Of a stretch of 38,480 nt of DNA, positions 32,024 to 38,480 are shown one piece after another (the stretch's first letter is position 1; each line of letters starts with the position of its first letter). The notes beneath the pieces were generated by a model, which searched no databases, was not told the DNA's origin, and saw only the letters and a program-made list of their open reading frames with translations. This DNA comes from CAYLLT01 sp964591605 (GTDB lineage Bacteria; Planctomycetota; Phycisphaerae; UBA1845; PWPN01): contig CAZQEN010000025.1 of assembly GCA_964591605.1 (NCBI GenBank), positions 1 to 38,480 on the forward strand. Direction: 5' to 3'. A program made the translations under genes and the position numbers.

Positions 32024-32833
32024 ATGCGCTCCGATATTCCTCGTGTCGATCGTTCGGACCGTCGGGTGGGCGCCTGGCCACACAGCCTGCTCCCTCCGTT
32101 GGCCCTTCTTCTGCTCTGGGCCGGCTGCTCACAGCACGAGCCCGACCTGAAGCTTCCGCCTGTTCAAGTCGTGGATGACCGGGCGTGGGGCGCGCCGGAC
32201 ACGGCGCCCCCGGACGGATATGCGCTGCTGTCGGCGGCGCAGACCCGGGGGGTGTTTCCGTCGGCCGTCGCCGTCGCGCAACTGGTCCCCGGGCGTGCGA
32301 CGGCCAGCGCCGCGCGAGAGAACCGCCTCTGGTCCATCTCATCGTTGCCCAATGAGCAGGCGACCTACTGGAACACGTTGATGACGCAGGTGACCGGCGT
32401 GCGCGAGGTTGTGGTCCTCGACCGTGAGGCGGGGGAACGGCCGGAGCTGGACCTGGACAGTCTCCTGCGGACGGCCAGCCGCAGCGGCGCAGACCTGTGC
32501 CTGGCGTATGGGGTCACTTCGGATGATCCCGGAGACTATCGCATGGGCGGCGTGCTGTTCGATGCCGCCAGCCGGCAGAAGATGGCGGTGATCCGCGCCC
32601 AGGCCGGCCCCGGCGACTACGAGCCGGCCCCCGCCGATCGACACGAGACAGACCTGCGGCATCGCGATCCGTCCTACCTGTGCGCCCGCAAGCTGCAGGC
32701 CCACGTTCGCGACTGCCTGCTCGATCTGATCGCCCGCGACCAGCCGGCGGCGACCCGGCCGAGTCCCTGGCTCGGCGCCGCGCCGACGGCAGCCCCGGTG
32801 CAACAGATCATCATCGTTCCGCAGGGCGGATGA
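32024..32833 (+). CDS. Lipoprotein of unknown function
   Basis: A 269-residue product. A basic N-terminus leads into SLLPPLALLLLWAGC, a lipoprotein signal with Cys35. The mature part has alternating strands and helices (GVFPSAVAVAQLVP, VREVVVLDREAG, DLDSLLRTASRSGADLCLAYGV, YRMGGVLFDAASRQKMAVIRAQA), then a charged region and a Pro/Ala tail ending in IIIVPQGG. The strand pattern is reminiscent of small TolB-N-like or CsgG-like domains, but I do not recognise a family. It is divergent from the sugar transferase and ends nine bases from the convergent ceramidase-like gene. Confidence 0.7.
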   Translation: MRSDIPRVDRSDRRVGAWPHSLLPPLALLLLWAGCSQHEPDLKLPPVQVVDDRAWGAPDTAPPDGYALLSAAQTRGVFPSAVAVAQLVPGRATASAARENRLWSISSLPNEQATYWNTLMTQVTGVREVVVLDREAGERPELDLDSLLRTASRSGADLCLAYGVTSDDPGDYRMGGVLFDAASRQKMAVIRAQAGPGDYEPAPADRHETDLRHRDPSYLCARKLQAHVRDCLLDLIARDQPAATRPSPWLGAAPTAAPVQQIIIVPQGG

Positions 32834-32842
32834 GGGACGGGT

Positions 32843-34324
32843 CTACTTTGAGTCGCCGCGGACCTGCCTGACCACGTCGTGGACCGCGCTGACCACGGAC
32901 TCCTCGACGCCCGGCGCCCACCTGCCCGGGAGGCCGTACACCGCCATCGACGTATACCCCTCATAGCCCCCTTCTGACAGCACGCGGCGGGACGGGATGT
33001 ACGCCATCACGTCGTTGCTGTATCCCAGGAACCACGTCCGTTCGCGTCCGAGCTCCTTCTGCAGCCGCAGGCAGTAATCGACGACGACCTCTCCGCCGAG
33101 GGCGGCGAGGGTCAGATCGCCGATCCGGATGGCCTGCACGGGATACGCCGGATACCGGCTGGGCAGGGGCTCCCCCTTGTCGAGCAGGGCGAGCATCCGC
33201 CGGGCGAGGGTTTTCTGCGTCCGCGGTGTTTTCTCATCGCTGACCTGTGCCTCGAGCGTCGGCCGGTCAGGCAGATCGGCCAGGGCCAGTGGAATCGTCT
33301 GGTAGGCCGCGCCGAGCCGGCCCTGGAGCGGTTTCATCGGTCCGTCGAGGACTGCCTCGACCCCGGCGGCCAACTGGCGCCCATATTTCTCACACAGCTC
33401 GATCTGGCGGCGCGGCAGCGGATTCGCATCGCCGCCGCAGCCCTGGGCGAAGAGCGCCGTCACGCCCGGATGCTTCTTCTCGATCTCGGCCTGGGCGAAG
33501 CCGGCATAGTCGCCGCACCACTTGTAGAAATCCATCGTCGTGCAATGGCAGGAATACCGGAACAGGACGGCCCGCAACCCGCCCGCCCCGTCGCTGATCC
33601 GCAGCACGGGCAGATCGTGATCGACCGGCCCCTTGGCCTGGTAGCCCGGCACGACGTCTTTTTCCCGGTTCTCGCGGCGGTTGACCGCGAAGTCGCAGTG
33701 CCCGATCGCCTGTGACAACCTGGCGGGCTGCAGGTGCGCCAGCGCCTCGCCGACCACCTGCACGATGCGGCCCTGCATCCACTCCGAGTATCGGCGCACC
33801 ACGTCCCAGTCCTGCTGGCTCATCGGGTACACATCGATGAGGGACTCGCGCAGAACGGGTCCGCAGTGCGTGTGCGACGAATTCAGCAGGATCTGCTCGC
33901 GCCGGAGCTGGTATTTCTCCTCGAGCCGCCGGCACAGCGGCTCGGAGATGCTTCGGGGAAAGCCCAGCAGGTCGGTGGTGACGATCACCACGCGCATTCC
34001 CGCCGCATCCTCCAGGACGAGGGCCTTGGCGTAGAGATCCTGCAGGGTCTCGGACACGGGCCTGGTCCGGCCGCCGTATCCCCCCGCCCACGTCGGCTCG
34101 GTGGGGGTGATCACGATGCTGGCCACACCAGCTTTGAATTCCTGAGCGAAAGCGTTTGGGACCATCAGGCAAAAGGCCATGAGAAGGGAGACGTGAGACG
34201 CGAGACGCGTGACGTGTGAAACGCGGCAACCGCACCTGGCTGCCTGCTCACGCTCCGTTTCGGGTCTCTCCGCGGGCGCGTTTTCCATCCGCATTTCGCA
34301 GTTCGCAATCCGCAATGCCTTCAT
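32843..34324 (-). CDS. Neutral/alkaline ceramidase-like secreted protein
   Basis: A 493-residue product related to the N-terminal domain of neutral ceramidases, zinc amidases exported from the cell. It shows FKAGVASIVITPTEPTWAGGYGG, DLYAKALVLEDAAGMRVVIVTTDLLG, the zinc-type LLNSSHTHCGP (His151, His153), LRISDGAGGLRAVLFRYSCHCTTM, LFAQGCGGDANPL and SNDVMAYIPSRRVLSEGGYEG. Single-domain relatives are common in planctomycetes, and true ceramide activity is not shown for most. The ATG at 34324 overlaps the ABC gene stop as ATGA, but it gives a 45-residue leader before the hydrophobic core (HVSLLMAFCLMVPNAFA-Q). The leader is encoded by two heptamer repeat tracts. An ATG at 34180 is an alternative with almost no n-region. 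Confidence 0.8.
   Translation of the reverse strand: MKALRIANCEMRMENAPAERPETEREQAARCGCRVSHVTRLASHVSLLMAFCLMVPNAFAQEFKAGVASIVITPTEPTWAGGYGGRTRPVSETLQDLYAKALVLEDAAGMRVVIVTTDLLGFPRSISEPLCRRLEEKYQLRREQILLNSSHTHCGPVLRESLIDVYPMSQQDWDVVRRYSEWMQGRIVQVVGEALAHLQPARLSQAIGHCDFAVNRRENREKDVVPGYQAKGPVDHDLPVLRISDGAGGLRAVLFRYSCHCTTMDFYKWCGDYAGFAQAEIEKKHPGVTALFAQGCGGDANPLPRRQIELCEKYGRQLAAGVEAVLDGPMKPLQGRLGAAYQTIPLALADLPDRPTLEAQVSDEKTPRTQKTLARRMLALLDKGEPLPSRYPAYPVQAIRIGDLTLAALGGEVVVDYCLRLQKELGRERTWFLGYSNDVMAYIPSRRVLSEGGYEGYTSMAVYGLPGRWAPGVEESVVSAVHDVVRQVRGDSK
34190..34217. repeat. Four tandem heptamers, tract 1
   Basis: GACGTGA, GACGCGA, GACGCGT and GACGTGT run head to tail on the plus strand (GACGYGW). They lie within the open 5' part of the ceramidase-like gene. 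Confidence 0.7.
34291..34318. repeat. Four tandem heptamers, tract 2
   Basis: GCATTTC, GCAGTTC, GCAATCC and GCAATGC run head to tail, a second, different heptamer set 73 bases from the first. It ends within a few bases of the ABC ATPase stop. Confidence 0.65.
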
Positions 34325-35088
34325 CTCCAGTTCACGGTGTCAGAGATCACGTGTCCGTCGCGCAGCGTCACGCATCGCCGACAGCGGGCGGCGACATCGG
34401 CCTCGTGCGTGACCATCAGGATGGTTTTGCCGTCGTCGTGCAGGCGGTCGAAGATCTCGAGAATCATTCCGCCGGTGGCCGTATCGAGATTACCCGTGGG
34501 CTCGTCGGCCAGGATGACGAGCGGGTCATTGATGAGCGCCCGGGCGATGGCCACCCGCTGCTGCTGCCCGCCGGAGAGCTCCATCGGCCGATGGTGCATG
34601 CGCTGGTCGAGACCGACCTGCGCGAGCAGCTCTCGGGCCCGGTCGCGACGCTCGCTCGGAGTGATGCTCTGGTAGAACAGCGGCACTTCGAGATTCTCGA
34701 GCACGGTGAGCTGCTGAATGAGGTTGAAGTTCTGAAACACGAATCCCAGCCGCTTGCCGCGCACCATGGAGAGCGTGTCGTCATCGAGCTGGGAGACATC
34801 CTCGCCGCCCAGCAGGTAGCGTCCGCTGGTGGGCCGGTCGAGGCAGCCCAGGAGGTTGAGCAGCGTGCTCTTGCCCGAGCCGCTGTGCCCGCAGATGGCG
34901 GCGTACTCGCCCTCTTGAATGTCGAGCGAAATCCCGCGCAGGGCGTGGACCTCGATCTCGGTGCCGGGCTTGCGGTAGATCTTGACGACCTCATCGAGGT
35001 GGACGAGCCCGATCTCCGGCTCAACCGCCGGGACGGCCCGGAGGCGGCGTGCGGCACTGCTGGTCGGGGGGGATGGCTGCATGGTCAT
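34321..35088 (-). CDS. ABC transporter ATP-binding protein (MacB/LolD type)
   Basis: A 255-residue ATPase of the MacB/LolD class. It has Walker A GHSGSGKST, the Q-loop FVFQNFNLIQQLTVLENL (with the LolD/MacB-typical NLIQ), signature LSGGQQQR, Walker B LVILADEPTGNLDTATGG and the switch His in VTHEADVA. An N-terminal extension of about 30 residues precedes the domain. It overlaps the HlyD-like gene upstream and the ceramidase-like gene downstream by ATGA each. The permease that should pair with it is not next to it and not in the window. Confidence 0.93.
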   Translation of the reverse strand: MTMQPSPPTSSAARRLRAVPAVEPEIGLVHLDEVVKIYRKPGTEIEVHALRGISLDIQEGEYAAICGHSGSGKSTLLNLLGCLDRPTSGRYLLGGEDVSQLDDDTLSMVRGKRLGFVFQNFNLIQQLTVLENLEVPLFYQSITPSERRDRARELLAQVGLDQRMHHRPMELSGGQQQRVAIARALINDPLVILADEPTGNLDTATGGMILEIFDRLHDDGKTILMVTHEADVAARCRRCVTLRDGHVISDTVNWR

Positions 35089-36860
35089 CTGTTGCCGCGG
35101 CGCGAGCGGCTGGGTTGGCTGGTGGAGGCGCCGCCGCCGGATCGATTTGCCCCGCCGGAACGGCCTTCGCCGGCGGGCGAGGCGCTCGCACCGGAACGGG
35201 CACCGTCACCGGACGGCGCGGCGCTGGGCAGCGGGTTGGCGCGCGAGCCGCCGTGTCGGCCAGCGTCGTTCTCGGAGCCCTGGTCTTCGGGCAGCAGCAG
35301 TTTCATCTCATCCGTCACCGCGAGCCGGATGACCTGCCCTGCCTGCAGTCCGCTCTTGATCTCGACGTACTCCGCGCTCGCCAGCCCGATCTGCACGGGT
35401 GCCACCTTCACCTGGCCGTGATCCTCGAGAAACACATAATGCCTGGCGTTCTTGGCAAAAACGGCCTGCACCGGCACGCCGATGACGTTATTCAACTGGG
35501 CGAGCTCGACCTTGGCCCGGGCCGTCGTGCCCGGCTTGAGGTCAAGCCCCTTCCCGAACGTGCCGTCCAGGAGGATCTGCGTCTCGTATTCCTTCAGATC
35601 GGGGTTCAGCCAGCGGTTCTGCGAGTCGGCCAGCACGCCGATCTTCGAGACCCGCCCGGTGAACATCCGTGTGGTGAAGCCCTCGATCTCCACCGTCGCC
35701 GGCAGCCCCGGCTTGAGGTACTCGATCTGTGCCTCGTGCACGCGGATGACGACCTTCATCGAGCTCGTGTCCGGCAGCTCGATGAGCGACTGGCGCTCGT
35801 AGACCTGCGTGCCTTTTTCGATCCGGTTCTCCGAGCGATACCAACTGTCGCCGCGGGCGTAGACGACCAGGCCGTCGGCCGGGGCGTAGATCTTGGATTT
35901 GGCCTTCTGATCGCGGTACTTGGCGAGCTTCTCGCGGACGACGTCGAGCTGGGCTTTCTTGGCCTCGACGTCGGCCAGGGCCTTGGCCTCCGACGCCGCT
36001 GCCGATTTGCGCGTCCGCTCCAGCTCCTTCTGGGCCTCGGTGACCGCCGAGTGCTTCTCCTCCAGGGCCATCGGGATGGTGTACGTCCCGAGAACTTTCT
36101 GAGCGAGCTGCGCTTTGGTCAGCTCGATCCCCGCCGCGTACTCGGCGAAGCGGTCGTTTTCGAGGTCGATCCGTGTGAGGAATCCCTGATCGAACAGATC
36201 CTTCGAGTCAGCGTAGGTGGCCTTTGCCCGCTTGAGGACTTCCTCCGCTTTCTCGACGGCCAGCTTCGCCTCGGTCTTGAGCTGCTCGGATTCGCCTTCC
36301 TTGTATTTCTCCTGGGCAAGCTCCGCCAGCTTGAGCGCCAGGTCCGCCTTTCGGATGAGGCTGGCGTTCGCATCTTTCAGGATGTCGAGCTCCTTCTTGG
36401 ATGCCTCGAACGCCGCGGAGGCGGTTGCCTCGGCGATCTCCTGGTCGCGGATGTTGCTGTCGATCACGTCGCTGGCCAGCTCGACCAGCAGATCACCCTT
36501 TTTCACACTCGTCCCTTCGTCGACGAGGTTGATGATGGTGGCCTTGCCCTCGAGTTCGGACCGGATCTCGATCGAGGCGGCGGCCTCGAGTTCGCCCTTC
36601 TCCTCGAGGACCACCGGGAAGCTGCGCAGCGAGACGGTATGGAGCTGGAGATCCTTCTGGCTGGTCGGCCTCAGCAGCCGCGGTACGAGGTAGGCGCCGG
36701 CCCCCACGGCCGCCAGCAACAGGACTGCGAACAGGATACTCGTCCAGCGGAGCCGACGCGGCGCGGGAGCGGGCGCGGGTTTGCCGGCGCTCGGCCACGA
36801 CACCGGGCGCGGCGCCGGCGGCGCCGGCGGGACAGGAAGTGGGACTTGGGTCGTGCTCAC
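35085..36860 (-). CDS. HlyD/MacA-type periplasmic adaptor
   Basis: A 591-residue membrane-fusion protein that bridges an inner-membrane transporter and TolC. A Pro-rich cytoplasmic leader and one membrane helix (LFAVLLLAAVGAGAYLV, about 43-59) come first. The first lipoyl half is ASIEIRSELEGKATIINLVDEGTSVKKGDLLVEL. A long coiled-coil hairpin (about 135-325), rich in Ala, Glu and Lys, follows, then the second lipoyl half (KIYAPADGLVVYA), a beta-barrel (VVIRVHEAQIEYLKPGLPATVEIEG) and a membrane-proximal domain. The hairpin is long, as in adaptors that contact TolC directly. The C-terminal 60 residues are a Gly/Ser/Pro/Arg-rich tail. Confidence 0.9.
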   Translation of the reverse strand: MSTTQVPLPVPPAPPAPRPVSWPSAGKPAPAPAPRRLRWTSILFAVLLLAAVGAGAYLVPRLLRPTSQKDLQLHTVSLRSFPVVLEEKGELEAAASIEIRSELEGKATIINLVDEGTSVKKGDLLVELASDVIDSNIRDQEIAEATASAAFEASKKELDILKDANASLIRKADLALKLAELAQEKYKEGESEQLKTEAKLAVEKAEEVLKRAKATYADSKDLFDQGFLTRIDLENDRFAEYAAGIELTKAQLAQKVLGTYTIPMALEEKHSAVTEAQKELERTRKSAAASEAKALADVEAKKAQLDVVREKLAKYRDQKAKSKIYAPADGLVVYARGDSWYRSENRIEKGTQVYERQSLIELPDTSSMKVVIRVHEAQIEYLKPGLPATVEIEGFTTRMFTGRVSKIGVLADSQNRWLNPDLKEYETQILLDGTFGKGLDLKPGTTARAKVELAQLNNVIGVPVQAVFAKNARHYVFLEDHGQVKVAPVQIGLASAEYVEIKSGLQAGQVIRLAVTDEMKLLLPEDQGSENDAGRHGGSRANPLPSAAPSGDGARSGASASPAGEGRSGGANRSGGGASTSQPSRSRRGNR

Positions 36861-37001
36861 GAGCAGGCTCCCTGGACCGTCCGCATGAAAACACCCCAGT
36901 GCGATGTGGCTCGTCCGACCGCGGACGGGCGCCCCAGCTTTTTCTCCCCCAGCGCGGGTGAAGGCGACGCAGGATCCGCCGCCCGACTATACTCCGTCAT
37001 C

Positions 37002-38480
37002 TTAACCATTCGGCTGCGTGGTTGCCACCGCGGCATGCGTGACTTCCACCGGCCGGGTCCACTTGCCCTCGTCATCCACCCGCAAAGTCCCCGTATCACG
37101 CCGGAACTGCAGGATCGTCAGATACAGTTGGGCCTGGGCCTGGGCCAGACGGTTGCGGGCGCTGAGCAGCTCGTTCTCGGCGTCCACGACTTCACGGTTA
37201 CTGACCTGCCCCTTTTCAAACCGCAGGCGGGCCGCGATCCGCCGCTGGAGCGCCAGATCGCGGTTGTAGACCTGGATCTCCAGTGAAATCCGGTTCTGTT
37301 CGATCCGGCGCATCGCCCGCCGGACCTGGAGCCTCACCAGGTCCTTGTTCTCCTGGTAAAGACGTTCCGCCCGCCGCTTTTCGATGAGAGCGTTTCGCAG
37401 CACGTTGCGCTGCGCCTTTCGATTCAGCGGCAGTTCGAGGTTGACCGCGGCCCGCCAGGTGACGCGATCGTCCTCGTACTTGTAGCTGCCCAGGTTCGCC
37501 GGATCCGTGTTCCAGACCACGCTGCCGGAGGCGTTCAGGTCGGGCAGCAGGTTGTTCTCCGCCACATTCACCCCGCGGGCGGCATCATCGATCCCATCGA
37601 GTTGATTGAGCAGGTCCAGGCGGTATTTCAGGCCGGCCGCGATCGCTGCCTCCTCCGATATCGTCGGAATGACCAGCGCTTCCTCGAGCGAGACGGGCCC
37701 GGCGGTCGCGCCTTCCGCCGGACGCGTGGTCCCGATCACTTCGGGCAGGGCCACGTCGATCGGCGTCACCGTCGGCATACCGATGCGAATCTTGAACTGA
37801 TCGAGTGCCGTGCGATACTGCTCCTCGTCGTCCACTTCGCGGTTCTCTGCGGTGGCGACCTCCTGCTCGGCACGCTGGACTTCGAGCTGAATCACGCGTC
37901 CCGTCCGCCACCAGGCGCGGCTCCGGTCGGCCAGCAGGCGCAGCGACTTGGTGCTCTCGCGGTCGTTGAGCACCTGCTGGCGGCGCTGCTGGAGGCTGAA
38001 GTAGTCGCCGGCGATATCGACGGCCAGCGCCCGGCGGAACGTCTCGAAAGTCCGCACCGCGTAGATCAGATTCCGCTCGGCCTGAAATCGCGACTCGTAG
38101 GCCACCAGCCCCGCCCCGCGAAGCAGGGGAATGTTCGCTTCGAGCACCGCCTGGCCGGTCTCCCCTGTGGTGATGTGATTCGTCAGGTCCCGCATCAGCT
38201 CGTTGATGACGCGGGCCGTGACTGTTCCCCCCAGGGGCAGACGCTGTTCGAGGCCCACCTGGGCGACCGAGGCCATCGCGTGATCGAAATCCCGAACCGC
38301 CCCGTAGTTCGCATACTCCGCCCCGATGCTCCCGTTGAACTGGGGCGTCCAGAGGTGACGCTCCAGCGTCAAGGCCAGTGCCGCGAGATAGAGGTCCTCC
38401 TTGGCCGTCTGAAACGCCCTCGAATGAGCAAAGGCGTACTGGAGAACCTCACTTAAGGTCATGACTTTTCTTGAGTTATC
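37002..38480 (-). CDS. TolC-like outer-membrane efflux protein, 5' end cut by the window
   Basis: The 492 visible residues cover most of an outer-membrane efflux protein: two repeated helical-hairpin domains, with typical segments TLSEVLQYAFAHSRAFQTAKEDLYLAALAL, VAQVGLEQRLPLGG, GVNVAENNLLPDLNASGSV, WRAAVNLELPLNRKAQRN and the C-terminal RFEKGQVSNREVVDAENELLSARNRLAQAQAQLYL in two parts. An ATG at 38462 exists, but the frame is open to the window end and no signal peptide is visible, so the real start lies beyond 38480. It is the first gene of a TolC-HlyD-ATPase set, 141 bases before the adaptor gene. No other feature was seen in that gap. Confidence 0.9.
   Translation of the reverse strand, partial: DNSRKVMTLSEVLQYAFAHSRAFQTAKEDLYLAALALTLERHLWTPQFNGSIGAEYANYGAVRDFDHAMASVAQVGLEQRLPLGGTVTARVINELMRDLTNHITTGETGQAVLEANIPLLRGAGLVAYESRFQAERNLIYAVRTFETFRRALAVDIAGDYFSLQQRRQQVLNDRESTKSLRLLADRSRAWWRTGRVIQLEVQRAEQEVATAENREVDDEEQYRTALDQFKIRIGMPTVTPIDVALPEVIGTTRPAEGATAGPVSLEEALVIPTISEEAAIAAGLKYRLDLLNQLDGIDDAARGVNVAENNLLPDLNASGSVVWNTDPANLGSYKYEDDRVTWRAAVNLELPLNRKAQRNVLRNALIEKRRAERLYQENKDLVRLQVRRAMRRIEQNRISLEIQVYNRDLALQRRIAARLRFEKGQVSNREVVDAENELLSARNRLAQAQAQLYLTILQFRRDTGTLRVDDEGKWTRPVEVTHAAVATTQPNG

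Noticed and set aside
35049..37286. Long plus-strand open frame opposite the HlyD and TolC genes
   Set aside because: It is antisense to clear genes and has no recognisable motif; it is a by-product of high GC.
1..38480. Prophage, integrative element or full transposon
   Set aside because: No integrase, transposase, phage structural or conjugation gene is present; only small non-coding elements are seen.

Overview
This 38.5 kb window is high-GC chromosomal DNA, most likely from a member of the Planctomycetota, possibly Phycisphaerae-like. The main pointers are two small membrane proteins that begin with a CPTCGY...LPENRCPECG zinc ribbon, a secreted protein with thrombospondin type-3 repeats and a dockerin-like tail, a heparinase II/III-family enzyme, a sialate O-acetylesterase-type protein and a ceramidase-like protein. 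Many short palindromic repeats between genes fit the same picture. I see no rRNA, tRNA, CRISPR array, integrase or transposase. The taxon is an inference from gene content.

Layout. 116-1348 is rlmN. A lone STAS protein and a CodA-like deaminase follow. 3277-4106 is a TacT/TacA-type acetyltransferase-DUF1778 toxin-antitoxin pair with a recognisable promoter and operator. From 14957 down to 4138 eight genes run on the minus strand: purA, uppS, moeA, lnt, a HEAT-repeat lipoprotein, mreD, mrdA (PBP2) and rodA. The last five are tightly spaced or overlapping and form a cell-envelope/elongation cluster, although mreB and mreC are not in the window.

15281-17709 is a small accessory island. It holds two paralogous zinc-ribbon membrane proteins, a RelE/ParE-type toxin with its antitoxin, and a DUF4258-XRE pair. 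Ahead of the DUF4258 gene is a truncated copy of the neighbouring antitoxin that keeps the GTGA overlap. Next come a secreted heparinase-like lyase behind folP, and divergently the TSP3/dockerin protein with a multipass membrane protein of unknown function.

24533-32833 is a looser region with much repeat DNA: a zinc-ribbon/four-helix protein, a TlyA-like methyltransferase lacking its S4 domain, a sialate-acetylesterase lipoprotein, a Dabb lipoprotein, an SMR-like transporter, a carbohydrate-binding-like lipoprotein, a polyprenyl-phosphate sugar transferase and an unrecognised lipoprotein. The right edge (32843-38480, minus strand) is a TolC-HlyD-ABC ATPase export set coupled to a ceramidase-like gene. 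TolC runs off the window.

The most unusual signal is the set of small structured repeats. They include a perfect 63-nt palindromic element carried in frame inside lnt, a 184-bp element with 14-bp terminal inverted repeats enclosing six hairpins, a roughly 190-bp inverted-repeat element with relatives at 1-50 and 28.9 kb, and 7-, 8- and 9-mer tandem tracts, two of which lie in the 5' end of the ceramidase-like gene.
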